17,261 bases of DNA from Stephanodiscus triporus (GCA_036939755.1 JALLAZ010000626.1:1-17261); one strand, 5' to 3'. Numbered from the stretch's first letter, positions 1 through 9,383 are shown. Numbers and translations: made by a program. Notes: generated by a model not told the origin, from the letters alone.

Positions 1-47
1 ATTCGTGAGAATTTCATACCCCAAAACGGACCCTCTACTCAGCTCAT

Positions 48-64
48 CGAAGCAAAGAGCTTCG
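48..64. repeat. Small hairpin
   Basis: A perfect 6-bp inverted repeat (CGAAGC at 48-53, GCTTCG at 59-64) encloses a 5-nt loop. Alone it would mean little. It is listed because it is the first of a run of hairpins that continues to 362. Confidence 0.5.
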
Positions 65-81
65 TTAAAATCTGAAATGGC

Positions 82-165
82 AAAATTGTAGCCAAGGAGC
101 TCAGCTAGCCGGCGTTGTCTTTAGCTGGCTGAGGCGGCCGAAATTGGCAACAAAACTACAATTTT
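82..165. repeat. Long imperfect hairpin
   Basis: The outer arms AAAATTGTAG (82-91) and CTACAATTTT (156-165) are perfectly complementary over 10 bp. Inside them, GCCAA (from 91) can pair with TTGGC near 144-148, and CTCAGCTAGC near 100-109 pairs with GCTGGCTGAG near 123-132 with one wobble. Together they can fold into one long interrupted stem. It could be a structured RNA or a small foldback element; the sequence alone does not decide. Confidence 0.55.
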
Positions 166-181
166 ACGAAGGTCAAAAAAG

Positions 182-201
182 TGGTCGCAGATATGCGACC
201 A
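182..201. repeat. Tight 8-bp hairpin with GATA loop
   Basis: TGGTCGCA (182-189) and TGCGACCA (194-201) form a perfect 8-bp stem around a 4-nt GATA loop, extendable by one G-T pair. Such a tight, GC-containing stem-loop is typical of structured RNA. A weaker 5-bp stem follows (227-231 with 244-248), and then a T-rich tract at about 266-278. Confidence 0.55.
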
Positions 202-287
202 TAGTTGTTAAGCTGTTAAAGGCATGGCACGTCGTCGATGCGCCGTGCACTCCAAAATTAGAGGGGTTTTTCTTTTTCATGATGAAT

Positions 288-362
288 ACGCCACCAACCT
301 AAAGGGCCCAATTGATAGCGTAGCGCATTCTGAGTCTATCACATGTTTTAGGTTGGTGGCGT
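288..362. repeat. 16-bp perfect inverted repeat, foldback element
   Basis: The arm at 288-303 is the exact reverse complement of the arm at 347-362 (16 of 16), separated by 43 nt. Within the loop a nested 6-bp pair (TGATAG at 312-317, CTATCA at 336-341) extends the fold. The whole unit is 75 bp. It might be a tiny MITE-like foldback or a hairpin RNA. No target-site duplication is evident on its edges. Confidence 0.65.
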
Positions 363-918
363 TCTAAGAAATGAACGCGCAGCAACAATTGGCTTGGGGC
401 CATTGTCTCTATCTTTTTATCGGAGATTTTACCATGCAGCGTGCGCGAGAGTGAATTCGGAAGAGAGAGTTCTGACTGGAGATTTTTTGTTTCACACTCT
501 GTACGTACTACATAGGAATTCAAATTGTATGAAATATTCCTTTTTCGTCAAGCCAACTGTAGAGAAAGAACAGTTTTTACGGGGATTCCAACCCGGGAGA
601 GTGATTTCCGGTCACAGCTCAAGTGCAATTTCAAATCTTATAACTTTCCCAGAGGGAATCAAGGCATCGGGAATGAAGGGAAGGGATCCCTAACACCGGG
701 ATCCCTAGTCCCTATGCCGATACCATATCCATAGTGATAGACCTCTAAAAATTTGAGAGGTTGGTGAGAAGCATCTGGGAACGAATTTGGGGTTCTGCCC
801 GTTCCCCCTTGGGGCGGTCAGACAAACGTAGACCCCCGTGGTGTTCCCCCGTCTGTCTTCGCCTCCATGCTCCAGCCCACCCGCCTCTACTCTTTCTAAC
901 CCTCTCATTCACAACAAT

Positions 919-1545
919 ATGGAAGTACTGAAAACCGGCGACGCTCCATTACTCGTTTCCAATCTGGAGGCGATGCAACTCCTTCGGGAGCGCATCGCCG
1001 CGAGACGAAAGTCTCAGGATAAGGTCGGTGGCAGCATCAACAACGATGGCGCTGGCGAGGATGGCGGCATTGGCGGCAGGAAAAATCCGTTCCAGAACAG
1101 GGACTGGATCGAGCGCGCGGTATTGGACCACCTAGAATCGTCTCCCGTCGGCGGATTGACTGTGAAATCGGAAGACGCGCCGAAGTTTGTAGGTCGGCTG
1201 ATGTCCTCGCGACACGCGTGCTCGACGTCGACGATTGCGCCCGGAGACGGTTTCGATTCAAGAAATGGCGATGACGACGACAACCGCGAAGGAGAAAACC
1301 CCCGTTCGTCGTCGGGTGGGTACGGTTTGACTAAGGCCGAAACGCTCCAAATATTGAACCACCTTCCCACGTCTCTCGTGGAGATTCATTTGTTAATCGA
1401 GGACCTGGAGAGGAGAGATCGACTGAACGATGAGGGGAAGCAGTTGGAGTTCTTGAGGATAATTTCTGAATTCTCCGGAAGGCCTGTCGAGGAGGACAGG
1501 GATGAGGGCGAGGAGGCGGGGGGGAATGAGGTTGAATGTGCATAA
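919..1545 (+). CDS. RPC9: DNA-directed RNA polymerase III subunit RPC9 (CRCP/Rpc17-like)
   Basis: A 208-residue protein of the Rpb4/RPC9 family. In eukaryotes RPC9 pairs with RPC8 to form the stalk of nuclear RNA polymerase III, which helps initiation on tRNA and 5S rRNA genes. The N-terminus (residues 1-33, MEVL... then SNLEAMQLLRER) matches the family's opening strand and tip helix. The clearest signature is residues 134-165, GYGLTKAE, then QILNHLPTSLVEIHLLIEDL, the HRDC-like helical end of the family. Two low-complexity stretches (about 34-54, Gly/Asn/Asp-rich; about 113-133, Asp/Ser/Gly-rich) make it longer than the usual 120-160 residues, and the tail is acidic. The frame is open upstream to 838 without another ATG. 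The ATG at 919 is chosen because the family typically starts with this MEV-type sequence. No intron is needed. The gene lies 101 bases upstream of the acyl-CoA synthetase on the same strand. Confidence 0.85.
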   Translation: MEVLKTGDAPLLVSNLEAMQLLRERIAARRKSQDKVGGSINNDGAGEDGGIGGRKNPFQNRDWIERAVLDHLESSPVGGLTVKSEDAPKFVGRLMSSRHACSTSTIAPGDGFDSRNGDDDDNREGENPRSSSGGYGLTKAETLQILNHLPTSLVEIHLLIEDLERRDRLNDEGKQLEFLRIISEFSGRPVEEDRDEGEEAGGNEVECA

Positions 1546-1646
1546 GTAGGGGGAGGATCGAACGCGCGATATATTTATGTTTTTAATTCGATTTGGGAAA
1601 AAATCTCACCACGCTCTAAAGTACCTCCCCCCAATCCGTACCAACC
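1546..1646 (+). promoter_or_regulatory. Short intergenic region, probable promoter/leader of the acyl-CoA synthetase
   Basis: Only 101 bases separate the RPC9 stop from the synthetase ATG, so the RPC9 3' end and the synthetase promoter must share this space. An AT-rich TATA-like stretch (around 1568-1583) is the only core-promoter candidate visible. The ATG at 1647 sits in a good Kozak-like context (CAACCATGG). Confidence 0.35.
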
Positions 1647-3501
1647 ATGGGCCGGGCTATTTTAACCAAGAAGGAGGCGGGGAAGGTCATCCCCGACTAC
1701 ATCATCGACAACTGTGCCAAGTACCCGAACAAAGTTTTCCTCACCCAGCCCATGGGCGACGATGTCGTCAAGAACTGGACATTCGCCGAGTTCCTCTCCG
1801 AATCCAAGAAGATGGCCGCCCACATCGAGGGCCTCGGCCTTCCCGTCCCGAGCCAGATTGCCATCATGAGCAAGAACTGCGCGTGGTGGCTGATGGCCGA
1901 TTTGGCCATCATGATGACGGGACACGTGGGCGTGCCCGTTTACCCGACGTTGACGGCGGACACCACGAGGTACACCCTGGAGCACAGCGAGTCCAAGGTC
2001 CTGTTCGTTGGAAAGCTCGACAAAGGGCCGTGGAATGAGATGAAGAATGGCATTCCCGAGGGGATGAAGTGCATTTCGTTCCCGCTGTGCCCCGACGGCT
2101 TGGCGTATGACATGTGGGATGACTGCGTCAAGGGAGAGGAAATCAAGACCGCGAAGAAGCGCACAGAGGATGAAATGGCCACCATCATTTACACCAGTGG
2201 GAGTACTGGCGTGTGAGTTCCTTCATTGGTTTGTGCTATTGAACTAACTACTGCGTTCGTCTTATACTTTTGTTGATTTTTCATCGCAGACCTAAGGGGG
2301 TCATGCTCAGTTTCAAGAATATGACCGAACCAACCTTTGGGCTGGTTGACTTGCTTCGAGTAAATTTGAACGATCGCTACCTATCGTATCTGCCCGTCTC
2401 CCATGGTATGGAGCGTTGGATTGGAGAGTGCGTGCCTTTTGTTTCGGGAATGCACACCTTCTTTGCGGAATCCTTGTCAACGTTCGTCCAAGATCTTGGT
2501 CGCGCCAAGCCTACTTTGTTCTTGTCGGTGCCTCGCTTGTGGACTAAGTTCCAGGAGGGAGTGTTCAAGAAGATGCCTCCCCAGAAATTGCAGAAGCTGC
2601 TGAAGATGCCCATCGTTAGCTGGCTGGTGAGGAGGAAGTTGCTTAAGGCGTTGGGCTTGGACTGTGTGAGGTATGCTGGCAGTGGCAGCGCCCCTCTCCC
2701 TCCTGATGTCTTGTCGTGGTACCACGCATTGGGATTGGATTTGCTTGAGGGCTATGGGATGACTGAGAACTTCAACTGTAAGTAACTCTTGGCCACGAAC
2801 TTTGCTGACATCATATTGAACTGCATTAATCTTCGTTCGCTACCATCGTAGACTCGCACAGCACCAAACCAGGCCGTGGCCGTGTAGGATACGTGGGTGA
2901 GCCTCAGACTGGTGTGGAACATCGGATTTCTGAGGATGGAGAGATCCAGGTCAAATCTCCCGGCGTGATGATGGGATACTTCAAAAACGAAGAGGCCACC
3001 AAGGAGACCATGACGGAGGATGGATGGCTACGCACTGGCGACAAGGGCGAGATCGACGATATGGGCCGTCTCAAGATTACAGGCCGCACAAAGGAAATAT
3101 TCAAGACTGCCAAGGGCAAATACGTCGCGCCTGCACCCATTGAGAGCGAGTTCATCTCTCATGGGAAGGGTCGGATCGAGTTGGCATGTGTCGGAGGTCG
3201 CGGCCAGCCTGCTGCCCATGTGATTGTGCTATTGGGAGAGGATGCCAAGAAGACAGCCGAGAAGGGGGAGAAGTATGCAATCGAAAAAGAGTTGACGGAG
3301 CTCCTGGCCAAGGTGAACCAAAAACTGGATGAACATGAGAGATTGCAGTTTATTGCCGTGGTGAATGAGGAATGGCTTCCCGAGAATGGCTTCGTGACTC
3401 CCACGAACAAAATCAAGAGGGCCAAGATTGAGGATGCGTATGCCCCATGTTTGGATGAGTGGTATGGTTCGAAGAAGAAGGTGATCTGGCACAAGTGGTA
3501 A
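1647..3501 (+). CDS. Long-chain acyl-CoA synthetase (AMP-forming), three exons
   Basis: Spliced protein of 567 residues from exons 1647-2212, 2290-2777 and 2852-3501. It belongs to the adenylate-forming (AMP-binding) superfamily, which activates fatty acids with ATP and CoA to acyl-CoA, AMP and PPi. Visible motifs are the P-loop YTSGSTGVPKG (residues 182-192, split by intron 1), LSYLPVSHGMERW just after it, GYGMTEN (343-349), GWLRTGD with the ribose-binding Asp (409-415), the hinge region KITGRTKEIFKTAKGKYVAP (426-445), and a C-terminal TPTNKIKR whose Lys (538 or 540) is the likely catalytic lysine. Both splice junctions restore conserved motifs exactly. It is shorter than the roughly 650-700 residue eukaryotic ACSLs and resembles bacterial-type enzymes in length. 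There is no C-terminal SKL-type peroxisomal signal and no obvious membrane segment. Chain-length specificity cannot be read from the sequence. Confidence 0.9.
2213..2289 (+). other. Intron 1 of acyl-CoA synthetase
   Basis: 77-nt phase-2 intron with donor GTGAGT and acceptor TCGCAG. It interrupts the P-loop codon Val189. Splicing joins SGSTG to PKGVML, which is the expected family motif. Confidence 0.9.
2778..2851 (+). other. Intron 2 of acyl-CoA synthetase
   Basis: 74-nt phase-1 intron with donor GTAAGT and acceptor ATCGTAG. Splicing restores Tyr352 and continues MTENFN into YSHST, bridging two open frames that are otherwise separate. Confidence 0.88.
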
Positions 3502-3778
3502 TAGCTTTGTGTTTTCGCAGGTTTAGTGTGTGGGAATGAATGTTTGTGTGGCTGTTAAAAAATATCGTTACTGTGTTAGTGCATTTTGGACCTTATTTAT
3601 GAGAAGGATTTGAGTATCGTATTTATCGATCATTCGAAAGGTGCTTTGTGGTAGGAATAATTGTTGTTTTTCTTCACTTCTGTTTAGGATGTCTTAGAGA
3701 CAAATGTTATAATATGTTATTGGTATGGTTTTGCATGGATGTGATATCTTTGGTGCCTAGATCAGACTATCGTTGTCA
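3502..3778. terminator. Convergent intergenic 3' region
   Basis: 277 bases lie between two convergent stop codons, so it holds the 3' ends of both the synthetase (+) and the TPR gene (-). It is AT-rich compared with the flanking exons. No canonical AATAAA signal is seen on the + strand, and no gene is visible. Confidence 0.35.
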
Positions 3779-6700
3779 TCAATGGATCTTCGATGTTTTC
3801 AGCATAGCGATATATTCGTCTGTGATTTCTTTGAGATTCAACGCACCATGCTGCAGTTTTTGTATGGCCAGAATATGGGCCATGTTGTACAATATGTCGT
3901 CCAATGAATTATCTTCGAACAGGATATCCTTTCGTATTTGCAATGCCCCCTCGAGTTCAATCAAAGCCTTGGGGAAGGATCCGGACTTAGCATGGAGGAA
4001 TGCACTATTTGATAGTACTTTGGAAACAACCGTCAAAAAGGCAGAGTCATTAGTGAAGGCTTCTCGTTGCAACTCTAGCGCTTCCTGAAACAGTGATTCA
4101 GCCTTCCTATAATCACCAAGCTCATACTGCACGCAGGCTAAGTTGTTCAGAATCTGGCCTAGTTCAGGGTGCTTTTGTCCCAAGGCATCTTCTCTCAACC
4201 TCCGTACTCGGAGCATTGAAGCCCTCGAATCCTCAAACCTTTCGAGAGCAAGTTGAGCTAGTCCTTTGAGCATGAGAGAAGATGAAACATCTGGATGTTT
4301 AACACCCATAGCATTGGTGTAGATTCTGATAGAGTTTTCCAAATAGGAAAGTGCATCATTGTATTTTTCAGTGAGGAGGTACAAAAGGCCCAAGTTGTGA
4401 TAGGATTTTCCAACATCGGGATGCCTTGGACCATATCTTTCCAAGTTTCTATGAAGCTCACTCTGAGCCTCGCGCTTCTTCATTGTTAGTACTCCGTAGT
4501 GAATAATGTTTTGTGACATTGTTTTGTGCTTTGAGGCTATGGCAGGTCTTCTGCAAAGCAGACTCAGCTCTCGAACCCCCCCAAAACTCTGAAAAGCCAA
4601 GCTGCCTGGAAAGCCCTCTAATGAATGATATATCCGTTCAGAAATCGTTGCTTCAACTTGCAAACTTCCCAGACAAATCATCGGATATGAAATCTGCTCG
4701 CTTTGGCCCAAATTGGGGCCTGACCTAGTAAGGTATGTGGGTTTACTGTCAATTCTCAAAACTCTCTGTTTGACGACCGGCTTCGTAGCAACAAGTTGCT
4801 CGGTATTTTCTTGGCGATCGTTGGAAGAATTTTTTGGCTGAGATTTAAGTCTTTGCGGGGCATTTTGTAGAACATGATGTATTTCATTTGACGCTGTACC
4901 GGGTTGGCATGCTCCATGATCATTGTTAGATGCCTTTGGTTCAGAAGTCAATGAATCAATTCTCAGGGAATCTAGGTAATAGGCTGTATTCTGAACAATT
5001 TCATTGGCGTCTTCAAGAATAGCCTGTTGAATAGCATAGCACGCTTCAATATGTGAAATCGCAGCATCACATTGATTTTGTCTTGCGCATGTAACACCCA
5101 TGTTGAACAAAGCTATCGATATTGAGAAGAGATCATTCTCAGAGGATAACTCAATATTGTCCGATGAAGACCTCTGCAGTTTTATTGATTGCTTAAATTG
5201 CGACTGCACAAGCGGCATTTTGCCAATCTTAAAATTGACACACGCCATATTATTCATGAGCTTTCCCGTTAGATGCCCTTCGGGATAGAACTTGGATGCA
5301 ATTTGTTCGGCCTTGCGAAAGGACGCCAATGCCGAGGTGGTTGATCCAATTGCAAAATTGATAAGACCCATACTGGACCATAAATTAACGGAACCTCCAT
5401 CGTCGCCCACGAGCTCCGTCTTGATTCGAAGAGACTCCCTGATGTAAGGTAATGCCAGGTCATACTCTTGATTCCACATATGCAAAACGCTCAAATTGTG
5501 GAGAGTAGATGCTACGAGCTGCCCAACCAGTCCAAGCTTTGATCTAGTGGAAGCTTGACACGAGGTTAAGAGAGTGTTGTATACTTCTGCGGCGTCTTGA
5601 AATTCACGTCTCAATATTGCAAAAACAGCCGCATCCGAAATTCCCTGAAGGTGAATTGAGGCATTGACAAACCGGATCGACCCGGTATCTCCGTCCGCAT
5701 CTATTGCACCCATCGACTGTTTGATAACTTTCACGTCACATTCATTCCCGGCTAATCCTTGGGATGCACGTGACAAATACGAAGCAAATGCCAAATCAAC
5801 AGTGTCGTTTACCCGGCTCAGAGGTGAAACATCTGAATCAATAGAATTTCGTAATGAAACATTCAATAGGGGGAGGAGAGGTATACACGTCACCCCCGGT
5901 GAAGGGAGCTCAAACCAACTTACAAAATCACTTGGTATGTTTGATCCAAAGTTGGAGGCATCAGCTAAAGATGATTTCGATCTCCCCACGGCCGATGCCA
6001 CCACGGGAATAGATTTATTCGGCTCACTCGTCTCAGAGCTTTTCTTGGGCGAACGGAAGATATCTTTCTTGAGAGCAGTCTGAAAAATCCTGTTGGCATC
6101 TTCACTCAATTCACTCTGGTCTCCATCTTCAGTGAATGATGACAGCTTGCTCGCAATGCCATGGGATAAGCGGGAAGCACCGACCGTCAAGTCATCGGCG
6201 AGAGACTTCGAACTTCGTACACTCCTATTCTTGTTCGATTGTCCCAGTAGCGCAACATCGTTGCTCTCTTCATGCTGATTTTCGTCCAACGGAACGAAAC
6301 CAATAGCTTCATCCTGTGGAGAGCCATTGAGTGGCATAGGAAGTAGGACCTTCGACCTCATAGCACTATGCAAGTCCTGAATCGAATTCTTGCTATTATT
6401 CCTTTCTTCAAGTTGTTCAACAAAGTTCACCATCTCCTCGGCGGCAGTCTTCATAGTATGGACAGACACCTCCCTATCCCATCCCTTCTTCTTGCCAAGA
6501 TTATTCTGCTGGGGTTGCTTAGTGTCGCAATTGTCCAGTTTAAAGAGTCGACTAAAGGCATCAAATGGTGAGGAGCATTGATGTCGCCCATCTTGACACT
6601 CTATATTCTCAGGCGTGTCCAACTTATTTGGCGTGAGTGCTGACGCTCTTCGGCTCGCCTTCGGATTGCTATGATTGATTTCCTTCAGCTCCAGCTGCCC

Positions 6701-9130
6701 CTCGTGTTCGACATCCTGTACCTCGCCCTTCTGGTGCTGGTGCTGGCGCCGCAGTTGGTGCCGATCCTTTTCCTCATCATCTACATTAGTTTTATTCAAC
6801 TGGCGTTGAAAGAACACAGTCGCAGAATCATTCATATGCAACGCTGAAATGTCCGAATCATCAAAGCCACCACCATTTCTATCTATGGGTAGTTTGAGTG
6901 AAAAGGCATTACTGTAACTGTCATCATCGTTTATTGTTTCAAGTGAGGTAGTTCGTTGTTTGTTTTGTGGTTTCTTCGCATGTGTGATCGTCTTGTGATT
7001 GGTTGTATTCGGCTGATCGGAAACTGCTGATTGATGCAGAGGGGCGGTAGTTTGCTTATCATTAGCAGCGTCCCCCACTGAAGAATGACCCTTTTTAACA
7101 GTCTCCTTTGCTTTGCCCTCGTTACTACTTGCAGTATATTTTTTTACCACGGTTGCATTCTTTGTTTCAGAATAATCATCAACCTCATCCCAAAACTTGC
7201 TCGATGTCGTATTGAAGGTTTGGGCCGTGAAGAACCCACTTGAAAAGTTGGATATCTTCGAGTTCACTTTTACGAGTGACTGTGGCATCGCCAACTGATG
7301 TCGTTCTTGTTGTGAAATAATTTGACGTTTTATTTGTGATGGGGGCTGCAATGATGTTGAATTCCCCTCTGGTGGATATAATATTGACCCCGCTTGCATA
7401 TTTGATGACTTGGGCTCTTGTGGTGAAGGTAAGGATCGTGAGCACTTTTGTCGTGGAAACGAGTCAATTACTTTTGAAGGATAATGCTTGTATTCCGCAG
7501 GTGGATCTGGCGGTGGATCCACGCGTCTTCTTAGCTGTTGTGCGTCTGGAAAATCCTCTGGTGGTTCTCCCTCCTTCCCTTCTTTTGTTGGCGTCGGCAG
7601 CGGCTGATGCCTGGTAGGAGCAGGCTGGATTACTTCATCGGCGCTCTCCTCCGGATCGCGGCGGGTTGATTTCCCGAGCTGCTGTAGCCGTTGAGGTTGT
7701 TGACGGCTCTGCTGAGGTTGGTTTTTCGTCTCTTCCTTCTGATGATTTGGGTTTTTCTGATACACTTTCTTACTCGGTGATTTTGTCTTCTGATGTCTCT
7801 TTAATAATCGAACGAACATATGCGACGTATTCGGCCGCTGTTGTAGCTGTTGCTGCGGCTCCTGTTCTTGTTGCGGTTCGAGCAACGGTCGATGCTGTGA
7901 TTTCTTCTGCTGCTGCAGTGACGTTGTTGGTGGTGAAGGAGCAACTGCCAAAGGAATTGATGATGATATTGCCGACGGCACATCCTCTGCAGGCGAAGCG
8001 AATGTTGTGCCCGAATTCAACCTTTTTGGACTAGGAGTCACCACCACATGTTCACACTTAGCGTCAATTCCGTCATTGACTAGTTTGACTTGCATGTCGA
8101 TTACTGGCCTTGCTAGGAGCGTCGCATTTATCTCTGATTTATCCTCGTGCGTTTGCTGCTGTTTCTGTTGACTGGAACTACTTTTTCTCTTTTCCCATGC
8201 TGATGTCGAATGGGTACCACCACTACGCTTCAGAGGAGGAGTGGGTTGATAATAATTATCGTGATATCGAACGATTCGAGGAGGTGCAACTACTGCTGAG
8301 AATATATTCTGATTTTCATCATTGTTGTTGCCACCTTCAGACTGGCCATTATTTTTTCCGTTCGTGACATCAATATCCGTCTCTAATGTAGATGCATCGG
8401 TATGCTCTGTGGGGGAAGCGGCCTTTGGCAAGCTATGAAAATCATGTTTGGAGTAATATGACGATTCCAAGCTCAAAAACGACTGATCAGCGTTGTTGCA
8501 AATTTTGTTCGCCAGTTCGTCGACGCATGTATCTAAATGCCTTGTTAACAACGATGGGTGCACGATGGAATTGTAATTGTATATAAGTTGTTGTTGCTGA
8601 TGAATGGGAGTATCACTCGTATCAGCTGTGACGGTGCTGCCTCCCTTCGATAGCGTGATGGGCGTGGCATCGGTAAGGGGCATAATTTCGAAATAGCCTC
8701 CTCGACTAACAGAATTATTCTGCCGCTGATGTCGTCGATGCTGTCGTGCTAGACTATCCAATTTTTGCCGCGCTCGTTCTTGCTCTTGGGTAGTCGTCCC
8801 CGACGACTGCTCTTGCCGCGCTCGTTCATGACGTTGGGCATTCGTCCCCGATCGGGATGGCTTCTCAGGCAATACGACCTGAACGCGTATGGAATTAAGT
8901 ACGGGACTATCATCGTTGCAGCCATTATCGTCAACGTCGGGTTGCTGGACAGCGGCGGCGTTTTCGTTCTGGTTAAAGCCCGCGCCGACAGCCAATTCAC
9001 TGCCCATCGAGACGTGCTTGAACCTAGGTTGCTGATGCGTCATGTCGTGCACGTTCACATGATGCTCTTCGTTAAGCGGCATCGCGTCGCTGGAGTCGCC
9101 GCGACGCTTTCGGACCAATCGACGCATCAT
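3779..9130 (-). CDS. Large TPR-repeat protein with long Gln/Ser-rich disordered N-terminal half
   Basis: A single uninterrupted 1783-codon frame with two adjacent ATGs at its start (9130, 9127) and a TGA stop. Residues 1 to about 1100 are low complexity: Gln-, Ser-, Asn- and charge-rich with polyQ runs near 325 and 400-435, Pro-rich stretches, and a strongly basic start (MMRRLVRKRRGD). Two helical-repeat blocks follow. Block 1 (about 1150-1380) contains degenerate TPRs. Block 2 (about 1545-1770) contains kinesin-light-chain-type TPRs with 42-residue spacing, shown by YGPRHPDVGKSYHNLG, GVKHPDVSSSL and GQKHPELGQILNNLACVQYELG. Such TPRs bind proteins; a scaffold or adaptor role is likely, but no enzyme domain, signal peptide or membrane segment is seen and the partner is unknown. 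The absence of frameshifts or stops over 5.35 kb argues that it is functional. Confidence 0.85.
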   Translation of the reverse strand: MMRRLVRKRRGDSSDAMPLNEEHHVNVHDMTHQQPRFKHVSMGSELAVGAGFNQNENAAAVQQPDVDDNGCNDDSPVLNSIRVQVVLPEKPSRSGTNAQRHERARQEQSSGTTTQEQERARQKLDSLARQHRRHQRQNNSVSRGGYFEIMPLTDATPITLSKGGSTVTADTSDTPIHQQQQLIYNYNSIVHPSLLTRHLDTCVDELANKICNNADQSFLSLESSYYSKHDFHSLPKAASPTEHTDASTLETDIDVTNGKNNGQSEGGNNNDENQNIFSAVVAPPRIVRYHDNYYQPTPPLKRSGGTHSTSAWEKRKSSSSQQKQQQTHEDKSEINATLLARPVIDMQVKLVNDGIDAKCEHVVVTPSPKRLNSGTTFASPAEDVPSAISSSIPLAVAPSPPTTSLQQQKKSQHRPLLEPQQEQEPQQQLQQRPNTSHMFVRLLKRHQKTKSPSKKVYQKNPNHQKEETKNQPQQSRQQPQRLQQLGKSTRRDPEESADEVIQPAPTRHQPLPTPTKEGKEGEPPEDFPDAQQLRRRVDPPPDPPAEYKHYPSKVIDSFPRQKCSRSLPSPQEPKSSNMQAGSILYPPEGNSTSLQPPSQIKRQIISQQERHQLAMPQSLVKVNSKISNFSSGFFTAQTFNTTSSKFWDEVDDYSETKNATVVKKYTASSNEGKAKETVKKGHSSVGDAANDKQTTAPLHQSAVSDQPNTTNHKTITHAKKPQNKQRTTSLETINDDDSYSNAFSLKLPIDRNGGGFDDSDISALHMNDSATVFFQRQLNKTNVDDEEKDRHQLRRQHQHQKGEVQDVEHEGQLELKEINHSNPKASRRASALTPNKLDTPENIECQDGRHQCSSPFDAFSRLFKLDNCDTKQPQQNNLGKKKGWDREVSVHTMKTAAEEMVNFVEQLEERNNSKNSIQDLHSAMRSKVLLPMPLNGSPQDEAIGFVPLDENQHEESNDVALLGQSNKNRSVRSSKSLADDLTVGASRLSHGIASKLSSFTEDGDQSELSEDANRIFQTALKKDIFRSPKKSSETSEPNKSIPVVASAVGRSKSSLADASNFGSNIPSDFVSWFELPSPGVTCIPLLPLLNVSLRNSIDSDVSPLSRVNDTVDLAFASYLSRASQGLAGNECDVKVIKQSMGAIDADGDTGSIRFVNASIHLQGISDAAVFAILRREFQDAAEVYNTLLTSCQASTRSKLGLVGQLVASTLHNLSVLHMWNQEYDLALPYIRESLRIKTELVGDDGGSVNLWSSMGLINFAIGSTTSALASFRKAEQIASKFYPEGHLTGKLMNNMACVNFKIGKMPLVQSQFKQSIKLQRSSSDNIELSSENDLFSISIALFNMGVTCARQNQCDAAISHIEACYAIQQAILEDANEIVQNTAYYLDSLRIDSLTSEPKASNNDHGACQPGTASNEIHHVLQNAPQRLKSQPKNSSNDRQENTEQLVATKPVVKQRVLRIDSKPTYLTRSGPNLGQSEQISYPMICLGSLQVEATISERIYHSLEGFPGSLAFQSFGGVRELSLLCRRPAIASKHKTMSQNIIHYGVLTMKKREAQSELHRNLERYGPRHPDVGKSYHNLGLLYLLTEKYNDALSYLENSIRIYTNAMGVKHPDVSSSLMLKGLAQLALERFEDSRASMLRVRRLREDALGQKHPELGQILNNLACVQYELGDYRKAESLFQEALELQREAFTNDSAFLTVVSKVLSNSAFLHAKSGSFPKALIELEGALQIRKDILFEDNSLDDILYNMAHILAIQKLQHGALNLKEITDEYIAMLKTSKIH

Positions 9131-9383
9131 TTATCTCGCGTGTGTATTCTATCGCATTCCTTATCCTCGCGTGTTTGTTCGTCGCTCTCCAGCGAACAAG
9201 GGCCTTCCGTCGACAGAAGTAAATAGTAGTATTACGCTCGGAAGAAGGCGGCCGCGGCGCTGGCTGCGTCGCGGCAACTCAGGGTCTAAAGGACTTATCT
9301 ACTCTACACTCTCTATGATACGTCTTCTTGGCTAAGGTGCGGGAGGAGAGGAGGGTAGGGGGTGTCGGGGGCAGTTGTCCGTG
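9131..9383. promoter_or_regulatory. Upstream region of the TPR gene (probable promoter and leader)
   Basis: This region lies directly upstream of the start of the minus-strand TPR gene. It contains a GC-rich block with a NotI-type GCGGCCGC at about 9249-9256 and a G-rich tract (about 9340-9372). No protein-coding frame is convincing. No core promoter element could be assigned on the minus strand. Confidence 0.35.

Larger units (their letters stand above)
1..918. other. Gene-free 5' region rich in hairpins
   Basis: No open frame here has recognisable protein character; the short open frames overlap each other on both strands and look like chance. The first 365 bases are dominated by inverted repeats (listed separately) and contain a T-rich tract at about 266-278. 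Further small inverted repeats lie nearer the RPC9 gene: GGGATCCC occurs twice (about 685-709), a 6-bp stem spans 741-760, and a perfect 7-bp stem pairs 777-783 with 800-806. The stretch 800-918 probably contains the RPC9 promoter and leader, but no TATA box or other core element could be identified with confidence. Confidence 0.5.

Noticed and set aside
82..165. Resemblance of the AGCTCAGC / GGCTGAGGC hairpin to the Alu domain of SRP RNA
   Set aside because: Only short GC-rich words are shared. The SRP helix 8 motif and overall length of an SRP RNA are not found.
394..734. Two overlapping + strand open frames upstream of RPC9
   Set aside because: Their compositions are not protein-like, they overlap in different frames, there is no recognisable motif, and minus-strand open frames of similar size overlap the same region.
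1662..1985. Minus-strand open frame inside exon 1 of the synthetase
   Set aside because: It is a shadow of a well-supported coding exon with strong codon bias on the opposite strand.
5664..6083. + strand open frame within the TPR gene
   Set aside because: It is the antisense of an intact 1783-codon frame and has no independent features.
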